Source: Caulobacteraceae bacterium (GTDB lineage: Bacteria > Pseudomonadota > Alphaproteobacteria > Caulobacterales > Caulobacteraceae). Taken from it: a DNA stretch of 5,593 nt. Location: positions 1-5,593 of the forward strand of contig CANJYY010000202.1 of NCBI GenBank assembly GCA_947479185.1, in the 5' to 3' direction. The notes beneath the pieces are model-generated. The model saw nothing but the letters and a program-made list of their open reading frames with translations. It was not told where the DNA came from and ran no database searches. This document shows positions 1 through 5,116 of this stretch, piece after piece; the first letter of the stretch is position 1; every line of letters starts with the position of its first letter. The translations under genes were made by a program, and so were the position numbers.

Positions 1-440
1 AGGCGCTGTTCGCGCTGTTGGGCACCAATTACGGCGGCGACGGGCGGGTGACGTTCGCGCTGCCGGACCTGCGCAGCCGGCTGATGGTCAACCAGGGCCA
101 AGGCCAGTCACAGTACATCATCGGCGAACAGACGGGGATGGAGAACGAGTATGTTCTCGTGTCCAACATGCCGCAGCACACCCATAGCCTCAACGCCAGC
201 ACCGTGGCCGCCACGGCGACCGCGCCCGACGGGACCGTGGTGCTGGGGGCCGCCAACGGCGAGGACGCCGATCTCGGGGCGGTGACCGTCCGGACCTATG
301 CGCCCTCGCCGCCGTTCGGCATCCTGTCGCCGACCAGCCTCGCGCCAACCGGCAACATGACCCCGGTGTCGGTGCTTCAGCCGCTGCTGACGATCAACAC
401 CTCGATCGCACTGTACGGGATCTTCCCGTCCCGCAGCTGA
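1..440 (+). CDS. Phage tail collar domain protein (microcystin-dependent protein-like), 5'-partial
   Basis: This is the C-terminal part of a tail-fibre/tail-collar type protein; the frame is open to the window's left edge, so the true start lies outside. The first visible residues (ALFALLGTNYGGDGRVTFAL, then PDLRSR) are the hallmark of the Tail Collar domain, a short beta-rich domain of phage tail fibres also found in MdpB-type microcystin-dependent proteins. A PQHTHS histidine motif follows, then a Thr/Ala-rich variable stretch, and the C-terminus ends in the family-typical pattern VLQPLLTIN...IALYGIFPSRS. Members act as fibre or adhesin-like surface structures; in non-phage chromosomal loci the role is not established. 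It converges on the DUF6916-like gene with 5 bp between the stop codons, and a GNAT gene follows. No capsid, terminase or baseplate gene is visible, so I cannot tell prophage remnant from domesticated locus. Family assignment is firm, function is inferred. Confidence 0.9.
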   Translation, partial: ALFALLGTNYGGDGRVTFALPDLRSRLMVNQGQGQSQYIIGEQTGMENEYVLVSNMPQHTHSLNASTVAATATAPDGTVVLGAANGEDADLGAVTVRTYAPSPPFGILSPTSLAPTGNMTPVSVLQPLLTINTSIALYGIFPSRS

Positions 441-441
441 G

Positions 442-460
442 GCCGTCAGTTGAAGACGGC
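442..460. other. Small hairpin at the collar/DUF6916 convergent junction
   Basis: GCCGTC (442-447) and GACGGC (455-460) form a perfect 6-bp stem with a 7-nt loop, overlapping the stop codon and last codons of the minus-strand gene. It sits where a bidirectional terminator would be expected. Neither strand has a T-tract after it, so intrinsic termination is doubtful. Confidence 0.3.
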
Positions 461-757
461 GTGATACAGTCGTCGGGGGCCTGGCATGGTCTGCGTCGGA
501 ATGATGTAGACCTCGACCAGGTCCCCGCGCGGCGACTTCATGCGATAGGCGCCCTCGACGAGCAGGGTGCTCCAGGGCGTGGAGAAGACCAGCGAGAACG
601 GCTCCCGCGGCAGCCAGTCGGCCCCGGGCTGCGGCGTGACCTTGTCGAGCAGGATGCCGATCGGCTCCGGCGTCGCATGGACCGCGAAGGCCTCGCCGAC
701 GAACGGTCTGAAGTCATCAATGGTCAGCAGCTGACCGAACGTGGGGAGCGGGTGCAA
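446..757 (-). CDS. DUF6916-like small protein of tail-collar loci
   Basis: A 103-residue protein of unknown biochemical function resembling the DUF6916 family, which is often encoded beside tail-collar/microcystin-dependent proteins. Visible family-like features are an N-terminal LTIDDFRPFVGEAF segment (residues 11-24), a central REPFSLVF strand (51-58), a YRM..PRGDLVEVYIIP segment (71-87), and a C-terminal RRLYHAVFN end. It has no signal peptide or membrane segment. The start is a TTG at 755-757: it is the only usable start before the in-frame stop at 803-805, and AAGAGG lies 6 nt upstream of it. Expression is divergent from the GNAT gene and convergent with the collar gene. Plausibly it is an accessory or assembly partner of the tail-fibre protein, but that rests only on neighbourhood. 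The family call is from memory of the pattern. Confidence 0.78.
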   Translation of the reverse strand: MHPLPTFGQLLTIDDFRPFVGEAFAVHATPEPIGILLDKVTPQPGADWLPREPFSLVFSTPWSTLLVEGAYRMKSPRGDLVEVYIIPTQTMPGPRRLYHAVFN

Positions 758-763
758 CGCCTG

Positions 764-769
764 CCTCTT
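764..769 (-). promoter_or_regulatory. Ribosome binding site supporting a TTG start
   Basis: On the minus strand AAGAGG lies 6 nt before the TTG at 757-755. There is no ATG or GTG in frame between this TTG and the upstream stop, so this site decides the start of the DUF6916-like gene. Confidence 0.55.
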
Positions 770-808
770 CGTTGGGAACGCCGGATGCGGCGCGGGCGGT
801 CGTCATAA

Positions 809-1348
809 ATGCACGGAAGGCGAGAGCCGACAAGCGGGGCAGAAGGCCGGAACAATCCCGGCGCCGCCCCTCGTGCGTTGGGCTCCGGGCTGTGGCTCCG
901 GCCGGAGACGCCCGCGGACCAGTCCTTCCTCAAGGCCCTGTTCTTCACCACCAGCCTGGCGGCGATGGGGCTTCCGGGAGAGGCGGGGCTGACGCTGCTG
1001 CTGGAGGCGCAGCACCAGGCGCGTGAGCAGTCCTATCAGGGCGCCTGGCCGGACGCGCGCCGCTGGGTGATCGAGGCGGCTGGAATGCCGGTCGGCGGCC
1101 TGATCGAGGCGGACGCCGACGCCGCCCTGCATGTGATCGATATCGCCCTCGCCCCCTCCGTCCGGAGACAGGGTGTCGGCCGCGCCGTGATCGCCGATCT
1201 TCAACGTCAGGCGAAGGCGCGTGATCTGGCCGTCACGGCGATGGTCATTGTCAGCAATGTCGCGTCTCTGGCCCTGTTCCGGGCCCTTGGGTTCACCGGT
1301 CAGGCGCAGGATGGCGAAGCGCAGGTGCAGCTCGCCTGGCGTCCCTGA
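809..1348 (+). CDS. GNAT family N-acetyltransferase
   Basis: This is a GCN5-related N-acetyltransferase, which transfers acetyl from acetyl-CoA to an amine of an unknown substrate in the cytosol. Counting from the ATG at 809, the GNAT fold begins at about residue 28 (LWLRPETPADQSFL). The acetyl-CoA pyrophosphate-binding motif A is VRRQGVGRAVI (118-128), preceded by the strand IDIALAP. Motif B is seen as N150 followed by LFRALGF (156-162). The segment LEAQHQAREQSYQGAWPDA (65-83) resembles GNATs encoded beside tail-collar genes. The ATG directly follows an in-frame TAA and has no good Shine-Dalgarno sequence; the first ~25 residues look non-conserved. A TTG at 878 giving 156 aa is an alternative closer to usual GNAT length. 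It is divergent from the DUF6916-like gene, and its stop is one base from the aldolase stop. The function is firm at family level, the substrate is unknown. Confidence 0.87.
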   Translation: MHGRREPTSGAEGRNNPGAAPRALGSGLWLRPETPADQSFLKALFFTTSLAAMGLPGEAGLTLLLEAQHQAREQSYQGAWPDARRWVIEAAGMPVGGLIEADADAALHVIDIALAPSVRRQGVGRAVIADLQRQAKARDLAVTAMVIVSNVASLALFRALGFTGQAQDGEAQVQLAWRP

Positions 1349-1349
1349 C

Positions 1350-2030
1350 CTAACCCGCCAGTTCGCCGCGGATCCTGGCGATGAGGTCAACCGTCCGGCG
1401 CACGCGGGCCTCGATGCCCGCCCAGTCGCCCGCCTTCACCAGGTCGCCCGTGATCAGCTTGCTGCCCATCCCGGCGGCGACGATGCCCGCGCCGAACCAT
1501 TCCCGCAGCGACGCCTCGTCCGGCTCGACCCCGCCGGTCGGCATGATCTTGCTCCACGGCATCGGCCCCAGCACGGCCTTGACGAAGGCCGGGCCGCCAA
1601 CGCTGTCGCCCGGGAACACCTTGACGATCTCGCTGCCCAGTTCCTGGGCTTCGCTGATCTCGGTCGCGGTGCCGCAACCGGGACTGTAGGGGATCATGCG
1701 CCGGTTGCAGAGCTTCGCGACGTCGGCGTTGAGGATCGGCCCGACGACGAACCGGGCCCCGTTGGCGATATAGAGGCCGGCGGTCGGCGCATCGACGATG
1801 CTGCCCACGCCCATGATCACGCGCGGGTCGGCCCCGGCGAAATGACGCGTCACTTCCAGGAAGGTGTGGGCCGCGAAGTCGCCGCGGTTGGTGAACTCGA
1901 TGCAGCGCGCCCCGCCGTTGGCGCAGGCCTGGATGACGTTGACGCAGGTCTCGGCGTCCGGGTGGTAGAAGACGGGGATGACTCCCTGACCGATCATCGC
2001 GGTCAGAACGGCCATGCGGTCCCTGGTCAT
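1350..2030 (-). CDS. KDPG/KHG aldolase (Eda-type 2-keto-3-deoxy-6-phosphogluconate aldolase)
   Basis: A 226-aa class I aldolase of the KDPG/KHG family, cytosolic, cleaving 2-keto-3-deoxy-6-phosphogluconate to pyruvate and glyceraldehyde 3-phosphate, and/or 4-hydroxy-2-oxoglutarate to pyruvate and glyoxylate. The catalytic glutamate is E45 in CIEFTNRGDF and the Schiff-base lysine is K137 in EIVKVFPGDSVGG; the phosphate-loop-like MPTGGVEP is at 163-170. E45 and K137 match Glu45 and Lys133 of E. coli Eda. The EFTNRGDFA signature differs from E. coli-type Eda and marks a subgroup I associate with secondary copies in sugar-acid catabolism. The ATG at 2030 is chosen because GAGGGAGA precedes it at correct spacing and the family N-terminus starts here; the frame stays open 71 more codons upstream but that stretch looks non-coding. 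No edd, kdgK or sugar-acid dehydratase is adjacent, so the pathway is unassigned. Confidence 0.93.
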   Translation of the reverse strand: MTRDRMAVLTAMIGQGVIPVFYHPDAETCVNVIQACANGGARCIEFTNRGDFAAHTFLEVTRHFAGADPRVIMGVGSIVDAPTAGLYIANGARFVVGPILNADVAKLCNRRMIPYSPGCGTATEISEAQELGSEIVKVFPGDSVGGPAFVKAVLGPMPWSKIMPTGGVEPDEASLREWFGAGIVAAGMGSKLITGDLVKAGDWAGIEARVRRTVDLIARIRGELAG

Positions 2031-2451
2031 GGGTCTGTCTCCCTCAGCACGTACGCGAGCCTTACGCCGCCTGCCGGAAAAGAGAAGGGGGGAGAAGGCG
2101 CAGCCGGACGGGATTGCCGGATGACCCCGCATCTGGCCGGCCGGCCCTGTTCGATCTTCCTGGCAAGCCGGAGGTCCCGGGGCTGATTGGAAGCAGTCGG
2201 ACTGGTCACCGTCTGCAAGATGACCGGCGTCAGGGCCCTTCATGTCGTCACGCTACGGTCCGCCGCGACAGGGCGACCGTGTCCATGACCCTGACTCGGG
2301 CCCGGGGGCGTCGGCGCGGTTCTCGATCCGCACGGCCCCGTGGTGGTCACGATGTCCGCCTGGGCCGACGGCGGCCGCTCAGACCGCCCGCCGCGGCCGA
2401 CTCCGCGGGGGCCGGACCAACCTTCCGACAGCCTGAGGCGCTGACACGCCT
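2031..2451. other. Gene-poor stretch upstream of the aldolase
   Basis: About 420 bp with open frames on both strands, none of which gives a protein I recognise or has a convincing ribosome binding site. It holds the aldolase leader, a 23-nt uninterrupted purine run at 2076-2098 (pyrimidine on the aldolase mRNA strand), and a self-complementary GGCCGGCCGGCC at 2135-2146. The distal part abuts the point where Ku similarity stops. I translated the minus strand in all three frames beyond the Ku fragment and saw no further Ku sequence. The region is best read as regulatory or leader DNA of the aldolase plus decayed or deletion-scar sequence. Confidence 0.5.
2038..2045 (-). promoter_or_regulatory. 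Ribosome binding site of the KDPG/KHG aldolase
   Basis: On the minus strand GAGGGAGA has its GGGAG core about 8 nt before the ATG at 2030-2028. It fixes the start and argues against the longer open frame running to 2243. Confidence 0.7.
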
Positions 2452-2544
2452 ATCGCCCGCGGGGCTGGTGGCGGTGTAGAGAGCCACGGGACGGGTCACC
2501 AGCGACAGGCGCAGGTGACCCTGCCAGGTTGGACGCGACGCCAT
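2347..2544 (-). pseudogene. Truncated Ku gene (NHEJ DNA-end-binding protein), N-terminal remnant
   Basis: Read on the minus strand from the ATG at 2544, the first ~31 codons (2544-2452) encode MASRPTWQGHLRLSLVTRPV followed by ALYTATSPAGD. This is the characteristic N-terminal beta-strand of bacterial Ku (compare the general pattern MA.RP.WKG.L.LSLV..PV.LY.AT). Bacterial Ku is a homodimeric ring of about 260-300 residues that loads on double-strand ends and recruits ligase LigD. Here the similarity ends abruptly and the frame continues with unrelated, Ala/Arg/Gly-rich residues to a stop at 2349-2347, giving only 65 residues. Neither of the other two frames resumes Ku sequence. A GGAGG Shine-Dalgarno sequence sits 5 nt before the ATG, so the 5' end looks intact and the gene was probably truncated by a deletion or rearrangement near 2451. 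No ligD is nearby. Such a peptide could not form the Ku ring, so I call it non-functional. Confidence 0.72.
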
Positions 2545-2830
2545 GACGGCCTCCGGGGAACAGGGACCTCCGCTCAACGCGGCGCCGGGCGCGCCGGTTG
2601 CCGGGGAGATTCTCGTCAATGCGCTGGGGCATCACTGTCCGGTGCCGACGCTGCGGCTGCGGCGGGCCCTGGAGCAGGCCGGACCCGGCGCGGTCGTGCG
2701 GCTGCTGGCCGACGATCCGATGGCCCGCATCGACGTGCCGCACTTCGCGGCGCAGGCGGGCTTTCAGTTGATTGAGAGCGGTCCGCTCAGCCCCGCGGGG
2801 CTTTTTTTCGTCGTTTCAAGACCGGCTTGA
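2543..2830 (+). CDS. TusA-like sulfurtransferase (SirA/YeeD/TusA fold)
   Basis: A 95-aa small sulfur-carrier protein. The TusA family uses a single cysteine to hold a persulfide and hand sulfur on, for example to tRNA thiolation or cofactor synthesis. The core starts near residue 23 (ILVNALGHHCPVPTLRLRRA); the CPxP motif is C32-P-V-P35 with the cysteine as sulfur acceptor, followed by LLADDPMARIDVPHFAAQAGFQLIE, the typical strand/helix pattern. The ATG at 2543 is the only ordinary start before the core, but it has no good Shine-Dalgarno sequence and gives a ~20-residue Pro/Ala/Gly leader not typical of the family. The last 13 codons span an intrinsic terminator and overlap the yihY-type gene by 44 bp; the C-terminus GLFFVVSRPA nevertheless fits the final beta-strand expected of the family. 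The physiological sulfur pathway is unknown. Confidence 0.85.
   Translation: MTASGEQGPPLNAAPGAPVAGEILVNALGHHCPVPTLRLRRALEQAGPGAVVRLLADDPMARIDVPHFAAQAGFQLIESGPLSPAGLFFVVSRPA
2550..2554 (-). promoter_or_regulatory. Shine-Dalgarno sequence of the Ku remnant
   Basis: On the minus strand GGAGG lies 5 nt before the ATG at 2544-2542. It lies inside the first codons of the plus-strand tusA-like gene. It supports the Ku-like start being a real former gene start rather than chance similarity. Confidence 0.55.
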
Positions 2831-3722
2831 TCTTCCGGGTGTGCAGGGCGATTTCCATCTCGGTCGCCAGCGCCCCGCCGAAAAACAGCGCGTTCACGTT
2901 CCAGCTCAGCCAGATCAGGAACACCACCACGGTGCCGACCGAGCCGTAGGTCGCGCCGAGGTGCGCCACCTGCTCGACATAGATGGCGCAGAGCCAGGAC
3001 GCGACGAGCGCAAGCACGGCCGAGGCCAGGCCGCCGGCGATCGAGGCCCGCCAGGCGACCGGCTCGCGCGACATGGCGAAGCGGTAGATCAGGCTCATGG
3101 CCAGCAGCATACAGACACTGGTCCAGGTCCACTCGCTGTAGAGCCAGCTCAGGCCGGCCAGCGGCTTGAGGTTCCAGGCCACGGCCGCGACCCGCAGGCC
3201 GAGGAACAGCACCGACACCAGCCCGACCAGCACCAGCGACGCGACCAGCACCAGCAGCGCCATGACGTTGAAGCTGACAAAGCCGCGTTGGTTCTCCTCG
3301 TCATGAATGAACGATAGCCCCGCCAGCAGCGCCTTGTAGCCCCGGTGGGAGGCATAGCCGCCGATGAACAGCGCGATGACGCTCTGGGTCGAGACCGCCA
3401 CATGCGGGGCGTGCGCCAGCCGCTGGAGCTCCCCCTGAAAGAGGACGCGGGCGTCAGCCGGCAGCATGCGCGCCAGGGACTCGGCCTGGTTCGCCACCTG
3501 CTCGGGCGTCACCAGCATGCCGTACAGACCGACCGCGATAACCAGCAGCGGGAACACAGCCAGCATGATCCAGAAGGACACCCCGCCGACGTACAGCATG
3601 ACGTCGCGGCCCCACAGGCGGGTCAGCGCCTTGCCGATCACGTCGAGGGTCGCCCGCGCCCAGTGGACGGGGTCGAGGTCGAGGGTGGTGGGAAGCCCCG
3701 ACGGGCGGGGTGTACGCGTCAT
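2787..3722 (-). CDS. YihY/BrkB family inner-membrane protein
   Basis: A 311-aa polytopic membrane protein of the YihY/virulence factor BrkB family (formerly annotated as ribonuclease BN). The molecular function of the family is unsettled; an RNase role was disproved for the E. coli relatives, and a transport role is often suggested. About six hydrophobic segments are visible, near residues 45-70, 112-125, 150-178, 198-214, 224-250 and 260-285. The family signature is seen as DVMLYVGGVSFWIMLAVFPL (40-59) and as YGSVGTVVVFLIWLSWNVNA (259-278) followed by LFFGGALATEME. The C-terminus is a basic KRRKK tail. The ATG at 3722 is preferred over an in-frame GTG at 3743; neither has a strong Shine-Dalgarno sequence. 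The stop lies within the tusA-like coding end (44-bp convergent overlap) and abuts the terminator hairpin. It lies downstream of the racemase on the same strand, but a 208-bp structured gap suggests separate transcription. Confidence 0.92.
   Translation of the reverse strand: MTRTPRPSGLPTTLDLDPVHWARATLDVIGKALTRLWGRDVMLYVGGVSFWIMLAVFPLLVIAVGLYGMLVTPEQVANQAESLARMLPADARVLFQGELQRLAHAPHVAVSTQSVIALFIGGYASHRGYKALLAGLSFIHDEENQRGFVSFNVMALLVLVASLVLVGLVSVLFLGLRVAAVAWNLKPLAGLSWLYSEWTWTSVCMLLAMSLIYRFAMSREPVAWRASIAGGLASAVLALVASWLCAIYVEQVAHLGATYGSVGTVVVFLIWLSWNVNALFFGGALATEMEIALHTRKIKPVLKRRKKAPRG
2789..2808 (+). terminator. Intrinsic terminator inside the tusA-like 3' end
   Basis: AGCCCCGCGGGGCT (2789-2802) is a perfect palindrome able to form a GC-rich stem, followed at once by seven T residues (2802-2808): the classical Rho-independent layout for plus-strand transcription. 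A second small stem, GAGCG/CGCTC (2776-2780/2784-2788), abuts it. It lies before the tusA-like stop codon at 2828-2830 and over the stop codon of the minus-strand gene. On the minus strand no U-tract follows the stem, so it should act in one direction only. Confidence 0.72.
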
Positions 3723-3930
3723 GCCCGGAACCTGCCCGCGCACGCGGTCGAGCGCAACGTCAAAGGCGCGCCGCGGCGGGGGCCACGACGCGCCTGACAG
3801 GAAGACCTTGCCTTCGTCCTGTGTAGCCAGCCGCCGGTTCGAGGGACGGGAGAGCTCAACGGCTGTCTACGAGGACGAAGATGGTATCGGCCGGCTGAAC
3901 CGTGGCTGAACGGCGGTATCAGTTTGTTGT
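3723..3930. other. Structured intergenic region between racemase and YihY genes
   Basis: This 208-bp gap has no gene. It contains a long imperfect inverted repeat: CTTCGTCCT (3812-3820) pairs with AGGACGAAG (3872-3880), and the stem continues as GTAG/CTAC (3823-3826/3867-3870) and AGCCG/CGGCT (3829-3833/3860-3864). The direct repeats GGCTGAAC (3893-3900, 3904-3911) and GGTATC (3883-3888, 3915-3920) lie beside it. Neither arm is followed by a T-tract on either strand, so it is not an ordinary intrinsic terminator. It may be an mRNA leader structure of the YihY gene, a 3' stabilising structure for the racemase mRNA, or a small repeat element. I see no clear -35/-10 pair. Confidence 0.5.
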
Positions 3931-5058
3931 TCAGAGCGCGCCCTTGGCCTTCAGCGTCTCGATTTCGGCGGCCGAGAAGCCCCACTGCGACAGGGCCTCG
4001 TCGTTATGCGCGCCGATCTTGGGCGGCGGGCCCTGGATGGCGCCCGGCGTGGCCGAGAAGCGCGGCGCGGGAGCCGGCTGGACCACGCCCTCGATCGTCA
4101 CGAAGGTCTCGCGGGCGACGTTGTGGGCGTGCTTGGGCGCGTCCTCGAGATCCAGCACCGGCGCGAAGCAGATGTCGGTGGCGTCCATGATCTCGCACCA
4201 CTCGGCCTGGGTCTTCTTGGCCAGCACGGCGGCCAGCTTGGCCTTCAGTTCGGGCCACTCGTCGCGGCTCATCTGGTTGGCGAACTGAGGGTCGGTAATG
4301 CCGGTCTTTTCAAGCAGAAGCGCGTAGAACTGCGGTTCAATCGAGCCGATCGAGATCCACTTGCCGTCGGCGCACTGGTAGGTGTCGTAGAAGTGCGCGC
4401 CGCCGTCGAGCAGGTTGCTGCGGCGCTCGTCCTTCCACATGCCGGCACCCTTGAAGCCGTAGAACATGGCCATCAGCGAGGCCGCGCCGTCGCTCATGGC
4501 GCAGTCGATGACCTGGCCCTTGCCGGTCTCGCGGGCGCTGATGATGCCGGCCATGAGGCCAAAGGCCAGATACAGGGCGCCGCCCCCGAAGTCGCCGACC
4601 AGGTTGAGCGGCGGCACCGGCTTGTCGCTGGTGCCGATGGCGTGCAGCGCGCCGGTGATGGCGATGTAGTTCATGTCGTGGCCGGCGGCCTTGGCGTAGG
4701 GCCCGAACTGGCCCCAGCCGGTCATGCGGCCGAACACCAGCTTCGGGTTGCGCTTCAGCACGACATCGGGGCCGAGACCCAGGCGCTCCATGACGCCCGG
4801 CCGGAAGCCCTCGATCAGGCCGTCGGCGCTTTCCAGCAGCTTGAGCACCGCCTCGATGGCGTCCGGCGACTTCAGGTCCAGCGCCACCGAACGGCGGCCG
4901 CGGCTGGTGACGTCGGCGGGCGAGGCCCGGCCCGAGCCCTTGCGGTCGACCCGCACCACGTCGGCGCCCAGGTCCGACAGCAGCATGCCGCAGAACGGCC
5001 CCGGCCCGATGCCGGCGAACTCGACGATCTTCAGACCCGAAAGCGGACCCTTGCCCAT
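3931..5058 (-). CDS. Alpha-methylacyl-CoA racemase (CaiB/BaiF CoA-transferase fold)
   Basis: A 375-aa cytosolic enzyme of the family III CoA-transferase fold. It closely resembles 2-methylacyl-CoA racemases (mammalian AMACR, Mycobacterium MCR), which interconvert the (2R) and (2S) forms of 2-methyl-branched acyl-CoAs so that beta-oxidation can proceed. The racemase catalytic residues are present: H127 in AAGHDMNYI with the adjacent D128, D156 in LVGDFGGG, and E241 in IGSIEPQFY, matching His126/Asp156/Glu241 of the M. tuberculosis enzyme. Other landmarks are [20 protein letters not shown] (4-23), the CoA-binding [15 protein letters not shown] (83-97), RMTGWGQ, and [18 protein letters not shown]. 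Length is typical. The start is fixed by GGGAGA 6 nt upstream of the ATG. It lies 58 bp after the SDR gene on the same strand, probably co-transcribed. Likely role: catabolism of branched-chain, isoprenoid or sterol-like acyl-CoAs; the exact substrate is not visible. Confidence 0.95.
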   Translation of the reverse strand: MGKGPLSGLKIVEFAGIGPGPFCGMLLSDLGADVVRVDRKGSGRASPADVTSRGRRSVALDLKSPDAIEAVLKLLESADGLIEGFRPGVMERLGLGPDVVLKRNPKLVFGRMTGWGQFGPYAKAAGHDMNYIAITGALHAIGTSDKPVPPLNLVGDFGGGALYLAFGLMAGIISARETGKGQVIDCAMSDGAASLMAMFYGFKGAGMWKDERRSNLLDGGAHFYDTYQCADGKWISIGSIEPQFYALLLEKTGITDPQFANQMSRDEWPELKAKLAAVLAKKTQAEWCEIMDATDICFAPVLDLEDAPKHAHNVARETFVTIEGVVQPAPAPRFSATPGAIQGPPPKIGAHNDEALSQWGFSAAEIETLKAKGAL

Positions 5059-5064
5059 GGTGTT

Positions 5065-5070
5065 TCTCCC
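5065..5070 (-). promoter_or_regulatory. Ribosome binding site of the racemase
   Basis: On the minus strand GGGAGA lies 6 nt before the ATG at 5058-5056. It lies in the 58-bp gap after the SDR stop codon, which shows independent translation initiation within the likely operon. Confidence 0.7.
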
Positions 5071-5116
5071 GTTTCGTCGTGAGTTAGCGGCGCTGACGTT
5101 CGGTCAGGCAAGCGGC

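Noticed and set aside
803..1390. Minus-strand open frame of 195 codons over the GNAT gene
   Set aside because: It is antisense to a recognisable acetyltransferase, with no motifs and shadow-like composition.
2135..2146. GGCCGGCCGGCC palindrome
   Set aside because: Self-complementary by simple repetition of GGCC/CCGG; expected at this GC content and with no T-tract or partner sites.
1221..2186. Plus-strand open frame of 321 codons spanning GNAT end and aldolase
   Set aside because: It is out of frame with the GNAT and antisense to the aldolase, both with clear family motifs. The product is low-complexity and His/Asp/Arg-rich.
2031..2243. 71-codon N-terminal extension of the aldolase frame
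   Set aside because: The open frame continues upstream, but the family N-terminus begins at the ATG at 2030, which has its own GAGGGAGA site. The extension has no recognisable domain and an unlikely Pro/Arg/Gly-rich composition.
2114..2479. Plus-strand open frame of 121 codons in the gene-poor stretch
   Set aside because: No family pattern, no ribosome site, Arg/Pro/Gly-rich composition expected from random GC-rich DNA, and it runs antisense into the Ku remnant.
3723..3743. GTG start of the YihY-type gene 7 codons upstream
   Set aside because: Neither start has a strong Shine-Dalgarno sequence, but the ATG at 3722 gives a normal N-terminus and the extra residues show no family similarity. 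It remains possible.
3829..3864. Possible tRNA T-arm (GGTTCGAG) in the racemase-YihY gap
   Set aside because: The flanking bases do not form the 5-bp T-stem, and no acceptor or anticodon arms can be drawn. The pairing present is the long hairpin instead.
4006..5082. Long plus-strand open frame (358 codons) antisense to the racemase
   Set aside because: It is an antisense shadow of a high-GC gene: composition is Val/Ala/Gly/Arg/His-rich with no family pattern. The minus-strand frame is a textbook racemase with catalytic residues and a Shine-Dalgarno sequence.
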